A DNA stretch of 64,000 nt from Chrysophaeum taylorii (taxonomy: Eukaryota; Sar; Pelagophyceae; Pelagomonadales; Pelagomonadaceae). Shown here one piece after another: positions 23,453 through 34,619 of the stretch. The stretch is from the NCBI GenBank assembly GCA_029834535.1, contig JAQMWT010000341.1:124001-188000 (forward strand). Direction: 5' to 3'. Both the position numbers and the translations under genes were made by a program. A model generated the notes under the pieces. That model saw only the letters and a program-made list of their open reading frames with translations, was not told the DNA's origin and searched no databases. Position 1 is the first letter of the stretch, and every line of letters starts with the position of its first letter.

Positions 23453-26400
23453 GTCCTCCGGCGAACAGCAGCCCGTTGTCGTCGTCGCCGCCGCCGCCGC
23501 CGCAATTCAGCAGCAGCAACAACAACAACAGCAACAACGAGGCCGCCAACCCGCAGCAGGTCGCGAGCTCTGGTTTTGTCGTGGCCGACGTCCTCTCGTC
23601 GGAGAATCTCCGCGAGCTCGACGCGCCGGAAAGGGCCACCACCGAAATGATGACGGAAATCAGGCAGCGGCGCGGCGACCTTCGAGAAATATCCGAGTGC
23701 TCGTCGGTCGCGTCGCTCTTCGAGGAGGGCTCCGGGCAGCAGAGCCAGCCGGCGCTCCGGCTGCGCGCGTTCGTCGCCCCCCAGTACCGCGGATCGCCGA
23801 ATCCGATCGAGGAGATGCTGGTGATCGAGGACGAAAACAACGAGGGATCGGTCGAAGAGGGCGCGACCGCGGCCGCCGGGAGCATGCTGGCGAGAGGGGA
23901 CGAGTCGGTGGCGGAGTCCTCGCTCCTCTACTACGCGCTGAGCAACGAGGGCGTCGCCGTCGCCGGGAGCGTCTTGAGCGAGACGGACCGCGGCACGGTC
24001 TTTATGTTTGGCGAGAACATGAGCGAGCGCGAGTCGAACGTCTGGGGAATGGAATCGGTGCGCGACGACGCCTCGCTCGTGTCGACGGCGAGGGGCGACG
24101 TCGGGATCGCCGACGACGGCACCTTCTTGTTTTCCGAGTTGGACGAGCCCGCCCGCCGCGTATCTTCGGCGCCCTCGCCGGTCCTCGCGGCCGACTCGAC
24201 GACGACCCGCGTCGTTTCGAATACCGGCTGGATCGAGCGGTCGAGGGTCAAGCCCGGGCCGGCGGCGGAGGAGGACCAGACCTCCCTCGCGTCCTCGAAT
24301 TCGCCGCGCGCGACGCGCCGCGACGAACAACGATCGAAGGAAGAGGAGGAGGACGACGACTTTGCGGAGGTCGGCGACGACGAGAGTCGCGCCGACGACG
24401 ACGTCGTCTTGCCCTTCCTCGAAGTGGAGGTAGGCGACGAGCATTATCACCGCGACGATCGCTACTTTGGGACGCGCCAGGGCGGCGCCCCGAGCCGCGC
24501 CGACAACTTTCGCAGTAGCGCCGGTAACGGTAGTGGTGCGAGAAAAAAGGACGAGCCCGCCGCCGCCGACAAGAAGGATTCGAAGAAGAAGAAGAAGAAG
24601 AAGAAGGAGGAGGTTGTCGCCCTCACCCTCGCGGAATACGCGGACGTCCTCGTCGGCCTCGAGCTCCGGCACCTCGCCCTCGCCCTCGTGCTGCACTGGT
24701 CGTCGTCGTCGTCGTCGTCGGACGCGATTGATAATAATAATAGCTGCGACGCGGCGATCGACTTTTTCAGCAGCAGCAGCAGCGGCGGCAGCTCCGACGA
24801 CGACCCGCGCCGGGTCGCGGCCAGCATCGTGGCGCTCTGTCGACAGCTCATGTTCCGCGACTGGGTTCCCGACTGGCCGGCCTCGTTGGTTTCGCGCGCG
24901 CTCGGCGCGTCGTTCGAACTACTCCGAGGTGGCGGCGCTCTCCTCCCTTCGCTTCTGACGCCCTTGGTGTCTCAGCTCTTGACGCGAGACTCTTCTTCTT
25001 CTTCTTCTTCTTCTTGTTCGGAGGGGGGGGAGTACGGGAATATGGTTTCGCGGTGCCTGCGATCGGAACTGGCGGAGGAGGTCCGGCGACACCTCGAGGA
25101 GGCGAGCGCTTCGTCGCCGCCTCCGGCAACCCATCAACAACCGTCCCGGTCCTCCTCTTCCTCCGCGAGACGGTCGGAGGAGGAAGACGTGGACCACGGT
25201 CCTTTGGAGGCGACGGACGTCGAGGTCGAGGAACGGTGCTGCCTGCCGTGGGCGCAGTGGGCGACGCGGTTGTTGGTTACCGCGGTTACTCCCGAGTTGC
25301 CGGTCCTGTTTCGCGCGTGGCTCGGGACTCTGGGCGCCTGCGATCTCCGCCTCAAGCAGCACGCCGCCTCGGAGCTCGCGCGGATGATAAAAACGACGGA
25401 TTTTCCCGACTCGTACCTCCCGTACGAGCGCCTCCGACACCTCGCCTCGTGGCGTCTCGTGAAAGAGGCCGACGACTACCCCGTCGCGAGCCGGTACCTC
25501 CAGGCCCTCCTAGACCTCGTCGCCGCCGCCGCCGCGGCGGACGACGACGACGACGGGGGCCACTTTCTCCTCAAAAAGGAGGACGCGGCGTTCGCTTTGA
25601 GATTTGAGGGCGAGGGATGGATGCAGGTCGGGTCGCGCGACGTCCACCCGCCCTGGACCGCCGAGTTTTGCGTCTTTCGGCACGACGACGATACCGAGGC
25701 CTTTTGCCTGTCGTCGGCGAGCGACGACGATGCCGTCCGGTGGGTCCCGGCCGTCTGCTTGGCCTCGACCCTCGCGACGGGGCACACGATCCGATTGCAA
25801 AAAGGCGGGGCCCTTTTTTCCGACGACGACGACGAGGCCCGGCGCGTCTGCGTGGGCGGCGCGACCTTCGACTACGAGGTCCCGACGGGAAAATGGGTGC
25901 ATCTGGCTCTCGTCGCGAGGGAACGCTCGCCGAACGCGACGTCGTCTCTCTGCGGCGAGGCCTTTCTTCTTTCTGGCGGCGGCGGCGATGTGGATAATAC
26001 CGCGCAGCAGCAGCGGCGGCACGTGGTGGAGCTCTTCGCGGACGGCGAGTTCAAGGGCCGCGTCGCCTGCCGCGCCCCGCTTCCCTGCGGCGCGGTCGGC
26101 CTCGACGGAAAGGCGAGGGTCGACGCTTCGGGGACGCTGAGGGCGGCGACGCACGACGACGAGGCCTCGGGCGCGAGCGCCGTGCTTCGGCGCAGGCGCC
26201 GCGACCGCGACCGCGACCTCGACCTCGACCTCGACCGACCCCAGCAGCAGCAGCAGCAGCAGAAGTGCGCGAGGAGGGACGACGACGACGACGACGACGA
26301 CGCGCATTTAGTCGTGGACGAGGGCGGCGCGTGCGCGGCGCGGTCCCCGCGGTGCTATTTGGGTATGGTGCGGTACTGGAGCGTCGCGCGGACGGCCGCC

Positions 26401-27658
26401 GACATCAGGAGGTACGCTCGTACGCGGCTTTCGGACGAAGCGGGGCTCCTCGGGGCCTGGGAACTGGCGTTCGAGGATACGATTTCGCGCGGAGCGCCCG
26501 AGTCCGTGGCGCCGCGCTTCGCTTGGGACCTCACCGAGCAGCATCTCGGCTGCGCGCTCCGCGGCGACGCGGCCTGGGCCGTCTTCCCTCCTCCTTCTTC
26601 TTCTTCTTCTTCGGCGGCATACGGTCTGCCGAAATTTTGTGATCCTCCTTCTTCTTCTTCTTGTTCAGAACTTGAACAAGACCTCGTCCTCCACGGCACG
26701 GTGACGCGAGGCGTCGTGCGCGGCGCGAGTCGGGGTCCGCTCTGCCGCGAGCGGACCGAGGCCCTGATTTTGCGGCTGAGCGTTGGCGGTAATGGAGACA
26801 TTACGGGGGTTGCCGAGTGGCACGATCGCGGGGTCGCTTTTTCCGCGCGCGGCCGCGTCACCGATTCGAGGGGACTGGGGGAGTGGGGCGACGAGCTCGG
26901 GTTCGAACTCGAGCTCGGCGAGGCCGTATCGGGGAGCGACGATCTCGCCAGAGAGGATGACCCCGTGCGCGCGGACGACGAGCGCGGCCTCGACGAGTGC
27001 TGCGTCGTGTCCCCGAAAGGGGCGCGCGTCGTTGGGGAAGCGACGAGCCTCGGCGCCTGGAAGGGCGAGATTTCCTTGGCCGCCTCGGAAGCGGCGCACT
27101 TCTTTTGGAGTAAGGAGGAGAGATGTCGGATCGACGAGGCCGCGTTGCCGCCGCGGCTCGCGTTGCGGGGATTCGACCGGCGGCTCTTGGTCTCGTCGTC
27201 GACGGGCGGCCACTTTTCGGCCGTCGCGACGGTCGTTGTTCGAGAAGAAGAAGAAGAAGACGTCGCGTTCCCGGTTCTTCTGGATATCGAGGCGGCGCGG
27301 AAGCGCGAGGAAGACCCCGGAACGATCGCGGGCGAGGTCTCGGCGCGCGCGGGGGCCGCGGCCCGCGACGCGGCCGACGCCCTGGTCGCGTGCGTTTCGT
27401 CGCTCGACGGCGCGCGCGACGAGGCCGCGCGAAATCTAGCCCGGGATTTTGTGGAATTTCGCGTCCGAAAGGCGCTCGAGCTGGCGGCCGAGGCCGCGGA
27501 CGCGCGCCGCGACGCCCTCGCGGCCGGCGCCAGAGTCCTCGACCCGGAAAAGGCTTCGGACCGCCTCCGGCGCCGGAACGCGGGCCCGTCTCTCGATAAA
27601 ACCACCACCACCGCCGCCGCCGAGACGGCGGCTGTCGCGGCGCCGATCCCGACTCGCG

Positions 27659-27689
<31 letters not shown>

Positions 27690-29507
27690 GCTGCCTTCGG
27701 AAGACGATCGTTACGAACCGGTCCGGGTCGAGGCGAAAGACGACGACGACAAGGAGGAGGTCGCTTTGGAGGAAGCGGAGGACGAATCGTGGTGGGGAGT
27801 CGGCAAAAAGTGCGGCAAGTGGTGCTGGGAATGGGACGTGCGGCGCGTCGGTTCGGGCGAGGTTGCGTTCGGGATCGTCGGCCTGCCTCGGGAATGGATG
27901 TACAAATCGAACGGCCAGGTCGTCCACGGCGACGAGCATTTCACTACTACGGGGTTTGGATCGGGCGACGTCGTCGGCGTCGAGCTCGAGATTATTATTG
28001 ACTCGGGGGCCAAAAAAGGCCGAATCCGTTTCTTCAAGAACGACGCGGAAATCTCTTTTCCAAACGAAGATTCGAGGCGCGTCCTCGAGATTAGGAATTT
28101 GTTCTTCGACGGACACCGCCGCGGGTTAAGGGCGGCCGCGCGCTCGGGCGGCGCGGGCGACGCGGTCCTTTTTTTAGGCACGAAATGCGGCGTTGCCTCG
28201 AGACACTACGCCGACGGCACCTCGTACGGAGGGGCCTGGGGCCGGACGGGCGTGCGTCACGGCCGGGGCGAGCTCTCGTATTCGTCTTCCGGCGGTCGAT
28301 GGGTCGGCGAGTGGATCGACGACAAGCAGCACGGCGTTCACCTCTGGATAACTAAAGATGACGTCACGACGCCGGTCCTCTTCGACCGCGGCGAGCGCGT
28401 CGACGTCGTCCTCGACGACTCGGACGCGCCCGGCGACGACGACTCGGACGCGCCCGACGCCGCCGACGACGGCGGCGGCGCGATCTCCTCCTCGCGTCGT
28501 CACCAGGATGATGACGACGAGGCGAGGAAGGCTCCGTGGACGCTCCGGGTCGTGTACAAGCAAGGCGCGACGGCGCGGCGCGGGATCGAGATCGATGCCT
28601 CCGAAGTGGTGCGACGCGTGGGCGTCGGCGAGGAACTCGAGGCCACCGAACGCGCCGTGACGGCGGACGGCGTGCCGCGGTTCAAGGTGCGGCTCGTCAA
28701 CGAGGATACGCAAAAGTGCGAGTACGGCTGGATTAGCGCGCACCTCCGCGGCGGCGCGCGCGACGCGGTCTGCGTCGTCCTGCGACACGTCGTTTCCGAC
28801 GACGAGCCGTATCTTCGATATCGCGTCTCGCGGCCCGGGGGTGCGATGATTCGCGCCACGAGCTCGCTGGACGGCAAGGAGGTCGGGTTGGCCCCGGTAT
28901 CGACGGCCCTCTGGGTGGCCGAACGACTCCGTCTCGCCAACGGGACGCTCCGGCTCCGCGTCGTCGCGCCCAAAAAGTGGGTCGGCTGGGCCTCGGAGAA
29001 GGACCACATCGTCAAGCGCGAGCCGACGCGACGCGAGCTCGCCCTCGAAGCCAAGACGCGCGCCCGGGCCCAGGGGCGACGCCAAGTCCTAGCAGCAGCA
29101 GGACTCAAAGCACCGCGCCTACTTTCTCGAAGCCTGCCGCCGTCGTCAGGAGTTCCGCCGAAGGTGACGGCGACCTTCGAGGCGTCGCGGAGGTCGCCGT
29201 TCCTCCTCGACCGGCGGCAGTGCGCCTCGAGCATCGACGTGTCGGCGGATCTGCTGACGGCGACCGGCGCGGCGCCGCGCGCGGGCCGCGGTCTCGTCTT
29301 GGGGACCAAACGCATGCGCCGCGGCCTCCACTACTGGGAAGTGCGCGTCGAGCACGCGACCTGGGGCTCCGTCTTCGTGGGCGTGGCGGCGCGCGGCGAC
29401 GTCGTGGGCGCCGACGCGAGCCTCGATTGCTCCTCCTCCCACGGCGGCGGCAAGAAGACCTACGTCGACGTCAAAGCTGCGGCGGCGGCGGCGGCGTCGT
29501 CCCGGAT

Positions 29508-29541
<34 letters not shown>

Positions 29542-32253
29542 CAACGAAGCTCGTCGTCTTCGGTAACGACGACGCGGCTCGTCTCGTCGCGTCACTCGAC
29601 GACGGGTCTGCTGGCGCAACAGAGATCGCTGCCGTCGGCGGGCTGGGGCGGTCTGGGGTTCGTCAACTACCGAGCGACTCAGGCGTTCGGCGCCGAAGCT
29701 CTCTACGGAAGCTACATCGGACCGGGCGACACCGTGGGAGTCCTCCTCGACGCGGACCGCGGCACCGTGAGCTTCGTGAAGGACGGCGACGACTTCAACG
29801 CGGGTCGACCCGTCGTGGCGAACCTCGGCGTGGCCTTCTCGTCGATCTGGCGCCGCGCGGCCTGCCGGTCGCCCGCCTCCAAGGCCGGTCTCTACGCCTG
29901 CTTTGGCGTCAAGGGCGACGGCGACCGACTCTCGCTCAGGGGCTGCAAGTCCTGGTCGAGCCTCGACGACCCCGCGCGCGCCCCCCGCCTCGACCGCCTC
30001 GACCGCGTCCTCGACGCGATCCTCGAGCTCGACGCCTTTCGCCTCGACGATGCGCGCGGCGACGAAAGGCGCCACCACCGAGGTTGGCGGCTCGCGACGG
30101 AAGCGGCGGATCGCGCGCACCGAGTTTGGCGGTCGCGGCGCGAGCGCGCGATCGTCGCGAGTCGCGCCTCGTGCGACGTCGAGCTCGACGCGTCGGCGGC
30201 CGCAGTCGCGAAAGCCGCCGTCGACGCTGGTCTCCCCGAGAAATGGGCTGCGGCAGCGCTCCGCCGCGGGACGCCGTGTCGCCTGCCGCAGGGCGAAGTG
30301 CGGGTGCTGGGCGCGGCGCGCGGTCTCTTGTGGTTTTCGGGCCCGACCGTCGACGAGGGACGGGCCTGGTACTGGACCTGCGACGAGCTCCGCCTCGCGG
30401 CCGAGTCGGGCGCTTTTTTTGCTTCGGTGACCCTCAACAACAACAATAATAACAACAACACCGACGAGATCGACCCGCCGCCGCCGCCGCCCCCCGAAAA
30501 CAACGACCTTCCCGTTGTTGTTACGGGAGCGCGCGCGCAGCTCCTCGAAGAGCCCGATTTTTCGTCCCGAGAAGAAGGCGGCAGCAGCAGCAGCGTCGAC
30601 GCGGCGCTCGCGTCGGTCTTGAACGGGCTCGCGTCGAGGTTCGGGGTCCAGCCGTGCCTCGTGTCCGCGACGCAAATCGCCGAGGCGCTGGAGTTTCGAC
30701 GAGAATTAGAGAACGACGGAGAATGGCGCGCGACGCGGCCCTTAGCGCTCCGCGGCGTTCCGGCGCGCGTCATCTCGAAACGGTTCGCGCTCCTCGTCGC
30801 TCTCAACCAAGCCGCCCGCGTCGCGCTCCCGTACGTCGATTTCGGCCGCGGCGACCTCGCGCTCGCAGAGCTCGGCGACCTCGCGGGCGGAACCGTAAGA
30901 AAAAAAAACGACGACACCTCGAGCTACTACGGCGCGCTCGCCCGCGAACGCGCGGGCCCCGACGCCTGGTGGGGCGGCGCCGTGCCGCCGTGCTTTGGAG
31001 ACGTGCGGACGATTCCCGCGCTCGAGGCCCTCGCGACGCCGGCGGCGAGGTCGGCGATGGGGGGCCGCGCCCTCGTCGCCCTCCGCGACAAGCTCTTCTT
31101 CCACCACGTCAAGGCGACCTTCTGGGGGGAGGTCCTCGCGGCGACGACCACCTTCACCTCGCCCCCGCCCGACGAATACGACCGCCCGGACGAACTCCGC
31201 GAATTCCGCGTGAACCGCCTCGCCTCTCGAGCTACGACGACGTCGACGACGTCGGCGGCGTCGGAAGAAGAAGAAGAAGAAGAAGAGTCGCCCCGCGCCT
31301 TGGAAGAAAGGATCGAAAAGGCCACGGTGTTCGGGCAGCTCCGGAGCCAGATGCGGTCGCGCTGCGACGCGCGGGCCCTGCGCCGCGCCTTCGTCCACGT
31401 CCAGGACGGCGGCCAACCGCGGGCCTTTTACGTGAAATTTGTCGGCGAGGGTGTCGACGACCACGGCGGTCCCTATCGCGCCTGCTTCCAGTCGGCCCTC
31501 GTCGACGAGCAACACGTCCTCGGAATCGACGGGAAACTTCGCCTCGACTCGGAATTCAGAGACTTCGACGACGACCTCTACCGACACTTTGGCCGCCTCC
31601 TCGGCGTCGCCGGCAGGCACCGCGTCCCGGTCGACCTCAACCTCGAGCATTTCTGGCCCGCCCTTTCTTCTTCCTCTCGTTTTGTGGAGGAGGAGGAGGG
31701 GGAGCAGCAGCAAATTTGTGGTCGGAACCGCGCGCTCAACGCCGTCGTCCGCGGGGCGGCGGCCGCCCTCCCCGTCGAACTCTTCGCCCTCTTCGACCCG
31801 ATTCAGCTCGAAGAGACCCTCTGCGGCGCGGCCTACGTCGATCTCGACGACTTGAAGCGCAAGGCCCGCTACGAGGCCGTCGACCCGAACGACCCGCACG
31901 TCCGTTTCTTCTGGCAGGCCCTCTACGCCTTCGACGCCGCCGAACTTTCTGCCTTTGTCAATTTTTGCTCGGGCTCGGCGAGACCCCCCCGCCCCGACGG
32001 ACCGCGCTCCGCCCAGTCCCTCAAAATCACGCTGCCGCCCCCGCGGTCCGACGACAACCCCGACGCATATCTCCCGGTCTCCCAGACCTGCTTCTTCTCC
32101 CTCGCCCTTCCGCGCTACTCCTCGCCGATCGTCTGCGCTTCCAAGTTGCGCTACGCGATCTACAACGCCCATCTCATGGACGCCGACTTTTTGCTGCGAC
32201 ACGCCGACGGTTGGGACGCTTTATTGGAAGATTCGCCACCACACTCGTCGTAG
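17260..32253 (+). CDS. Giant HECT-type E3 ubiquitin ligase (4997 aa)
   Basis: One uninterrupted 15-kb frame ends in a HECT domain (about residues 4700-4980), which takes ubiquitin from an E2 onto a cysteine and passes it to a substrate. The catalytic site reads LPVSQTCFFSLALP, with Cys at about 4944 (codon 32089-32091). Upstream are recognition modules. SPRY-like domains lie near 170-330, 3510-3640 (WCWEWDVRRVGSGEVAFGIVG) and 4010-4200. LamG/concanavalin-like regions lie near 390-595 and 2780-3075. A UBA-like motif (VARLVEMGFSHALCERAL) is near 1800-1845, an SH3b-like segment near 1955-2003, a MORN-like stretch near 3650-3690, and a second UBA-like helix near 4310. A Gln/His/Ala homopolymer block occupies about 2027-2068. 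The size recalls large HERC/HECTD proteins, but I see no RCC1 repeats. About 15 residues extend past the usual HECT end. The substrate is unknown. Confidence 0.93.
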
Positions 32254-32725
32254 CGAGATCGCATCATCATGAGTACATTCACACCCAAAGAAGAAGGAAG
32301 AGAGAAAGAAAGAAAGAACGAAAACTCTCTTATTTTATTTTATTAATAACGTAGCGTCGTCGTCGTGCTCGTGGTGGGTGGTCTACAAAAGAAATGGGGG
32401 CGGCTGCTGGCTGCTGCTATAGACCACACCTTGGGTGGTCCGAAAACAAGCGCCTACGAGTCTCGTCTCGCGTCGCGTCGCGTCGCGTCGTTCACACGTG
32501 TTTCAACACCGACAACAACAACAACAACGCGCGTGCACAAAATTAATGATAAAGCCCGCCCGTCGGCGTAATTCTAGAATCGTGACAGCACCACGTAAAA
32601 AAGTCTGTCGTTGGTACCCGGTCTGTCGTGTCCTCATTCGGGCGGGAAGAGAAGAAAAGCATAAGAACAACAACCAGAAAAGCATAAGAACAACAAACCA
32701 AAGGTCGTACCTCCCCTCCCTCCAT
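32254..32725. other. Intergenic between convergent HECT ligase and SNARE genes
   Basis: Positions 32282-32345 hold GAAA-rich and TTTTA-rich DNA that may contain the HECT ligase 3' processing signals. Short CGTCG and ACAACA runs follow. No gene was recognised. Confidence 0.5.
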
Positions 32726-33175
32726 CTAGGAGGGATGCGCGTACTTGAAAGCCCACCAGACGAGGAGGAAGAGAAGGACGATTATCGCGAGAATCGCCAC
32801 GGCAAACTTCGCGCCGGATCGCTTCGCCATCGCATCGAGGGCCGTCATCGTCTTGCCGAGGGCCTCGCCGGCCCCGGAAAATGTCGCGCCCATATTCTCG
32901 AGAAAGGTATTTTGCTCGCGCACCTCGGTATCGATCTCCATGGTCAAACTCTTGAGCATCGAGACCTGCTCCGACAAGGCGTCGAGCTGCTCGTTGTTCT
33001 GGAGCTCCAAGAGGTCGCTCTGCGTCGCCCGCGCCTTGGTCGTGGAGCCGCCGAACCAGGAGGAGGCCTGCGAGGGCGTTGCGACGCCGGCGACGCCCGC
33101 ACCCCGCCCCTTACGTTGCCGCTTCTCCGCGCCATGCTTCTTCTTGCCTTTTCTCGACGAGCGAGGGTCTAGCAT
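32726..33175 (-). CDS. Bet1-like Qc-SNARE
   Basis: A 149-aa tail-anchored SNARE. The SNARE motif (about residues 60-120) reads NEQLDALSEQVSMLKSLT followed by EIDTEVREQNTFLENM and a region LGKTMTALDAMAKRSG. This closely follows Bet1, with the conserved Gln of the zero layer in EVREQNTFL. A single C-terminal transmembrane helix (VAILAIIVLLFLLVWWAF) ends six residues before the stop. Bet1 acts with Qa, Qb and R-SNAREs in ER-to-Golgi vesicle fusion. The N-terminus is basic (SSRKGKKKHG) and longer than the minimum. Sft1 or a related Golgi Qc-SNARE is possible but fits less well. It is divergent from the PI31-like gene with only 26 bp between start codons. Confidence 0.88.
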   Translation of the reverse strand: MLDPRSSRKGKKKHGAEKRQRKGRGAGVAGVATPSQASSWFGGSTTKARATQSDLLELQNNEQLDALSEQVSMLKSLTMEIDTEVREQNTFLENMGATFSGAGEALGKTMTALDAMAKRSGAKFAVAILAIIVLLFLLVWWAFKYAHPS

Positions 33176-33201
33176 CCGTCCATCAAAGAGGGAAGGAAAG
33201 A

Positions 33202-34272
33202 ATGCTCACCGACGAGAACGAGATCGCGAGTGCAGAGGGTGACTTGGCCGCGATGCGCATCCACGCGAACCGGCTCGCCCCGGGGTACGTGCGAACGAAG
33301 ATGGATGAGGCCTTGTCGAAGATGGAGAAGGCGATCGGCGGGGCGCGGCGGTCTGTCGCGGCGAGTGCCGACTTCGTGGTGGTCGAGAAGCAGGAGGAAT
33401 TCGAGTCGGAGGTGGCGCGCGAGGCCTGGTCCCGCGTGCTGCGCGCCCTCGATGCGGGGGAGGGCCCTCGGCCGCGGTCGGGCCACGAGTGCGTCGCTTT
33501 GTGCATTCACGCGCTCCTCGCGAGCAGGGAGCCGGGTTTTCCGGGACTACGATGCGTCGGCGTGCCCAAGCAGCCAGCGGCGACCTCGATCGACGGCTTC
33601 GCCGCGCCCGTCCGCGATCTCGAGCCCGGTCGGCTCCTCCCCGAGGCCTGGAACGCGCAGCCGAACGCCCCAGCGTTCAAGTATCGCCGCGACGGCGTCT
33701 TCCGACCCGACGCGCGCACGCCCGCCGAGATTATCGAGCTCGAGTGCGCTTCCGACAAGCCGGATTTCGTTAAGATTTTCCTTGTTTCTCAAACGAGGGG
33801 CCCGCTCCACGACGACGAGATCGCCGTCGATTTCGAGGGTGCCGGAAATAGTAATAATTACGTTCTGCCGGCAAATCGCGTCGACGAGCTCGCCGACTAC
33901 GTTCGGGACGTCGTCGCGCCGAGGCTCGCGCCCCCCGAGCCCCCCGCCAAACGACCCTTACCCTCCTTTGAGCCCCATGGCATGCCCGATGCCAGGCCCG
34001 ACCCCTCGGCCAAGGGGACGAAAGCCCCCTTCTTCGACGGCATGCTCGTTGGTCCTTCGCACCCCGTCTTCGGTGGACCGCCCTCGGTCCCCGCCCCCAG
34101 ACACGACCCCCTCGTCCCCGGCGACACGGCTCGTCTTCCGAACCCGACCTTTCCCGGGGCTCCCCCGCGCCCCCTCAAACCCCCCTCTCTCCCCGGCGAA
34201 CCCAACTTCGACCACCTCAAGCCGCCCGACAACCTGCTCCCGCGCGACGACCACGACTCCATGTTCTTGTGA
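33202..34272 (+). CDS. PI31-like proteasome regulator (PSMF1 family)
   Basis: A 356-aa protein with the PI31 layout: an N-terminal globular FP-type domain (about residues 90-240) followed by a long Pro/Gly-rich disordered tail. Family markers in the tail are MLVGPSHPVFGG, PNPTFPGAPPRP, GEPNFDHLKPPDN and the end DDHDSMFL. PI31 binds 20S proteasomes through this tail and modulates proteasome activity or assembly; in several organisms it also works with F-box proteins. The first 85 residues (predicted helical, MDEALSKMEKAIGG) are not part of the usual domain. Translation could instead begin at the methionines near 33253 or 33304, which would lengthen the 26-bp spacer to the SNARE gene. Single exon. 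Confidence 0.86.
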   Translation: MLTDENEIASAEGDLAAMRIHANRLAPGYVRTKMDEALSKMEKAIGGARRSVAASADFVVVEKQEEFESEVAREAWSRVLRALDAGEGPRPRSGHECVALCIHALLASREPGFPGLRCVGVPKQPAATSIDGFAAPVRDLEPGRLLPEAWNAQPNAPAFKYRRDGVFRPDARTPAEIIELECASDKPDFVKIFLVSQTRGPLHDDEIAVDFEGAGNSNNYVLPANRVDELADYVRDVVAPRLAPPEPPAKRPLPSFEPHGMPDARPDPSAKGTKAPFFDGMLVGPSHPVFGGPPSVPAPRHDPLVPGDTARLPNPTFPGAPPRPLKPPSLPGEPNFDHLKPPDNLLPRDDHDSMFL

Positions 34273-34619
34273 TCACGCTCGGTCTCTTTTTTTTTTTATT
34301 CACAACAATTGGACGACCAACCAACCGACCGACCGACCGACCTCTGTTTTCCTTCAAAAAAAAGTGACGAAGTTCCCTCTTTTTTTTTGGAACGACGACG
34401 GACACTCGCCCAACGCCGCGACTCACTTTTTTTTTTTTTTCCCGTCGTCCCGCGCCACCTCCCTCCCTCCCTCCTCGGGAAGTGGGGGAGAAAAAAAAAA
34501 AAAAAACCCGCGGAGGACGAGATCCGTGCACCTTCCCCCATCCTCCTGGTTTTCGTTGTTGTTGTTGTTGTGACTTGTTATGTGTAAAAAAAATAGTACC
34601 TACCTACCTACCTACCTAC
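34273..34619. other. Intergenic between convergent genes, homopolymer-rich
   Basis: The spacer contains long T runs (near 34288, 34380 and 34429-34440), an A run (34491-34506), a GACC-type run (34320-34341) and a CCTA repeat (about 34599-34620) that reaches the stop codon of the minus-strand ankyrin gene. No gene was recognised. Confidence 0.5.

Noticed and set aside
20704-24696. A 1330-codon open frame on the minus strand
   Set aside because: It lies antisense to the HECT ligase gene, is Arg/Asp-rich low complexity, and arises from the GC-rich codon pattern of the real gene.
30742-32202. A 486-codon minus-strand open frame
   Set aside because: It is the antisense shadow of the HECT domain; the plus strand carries the recognisable catalytic motif.
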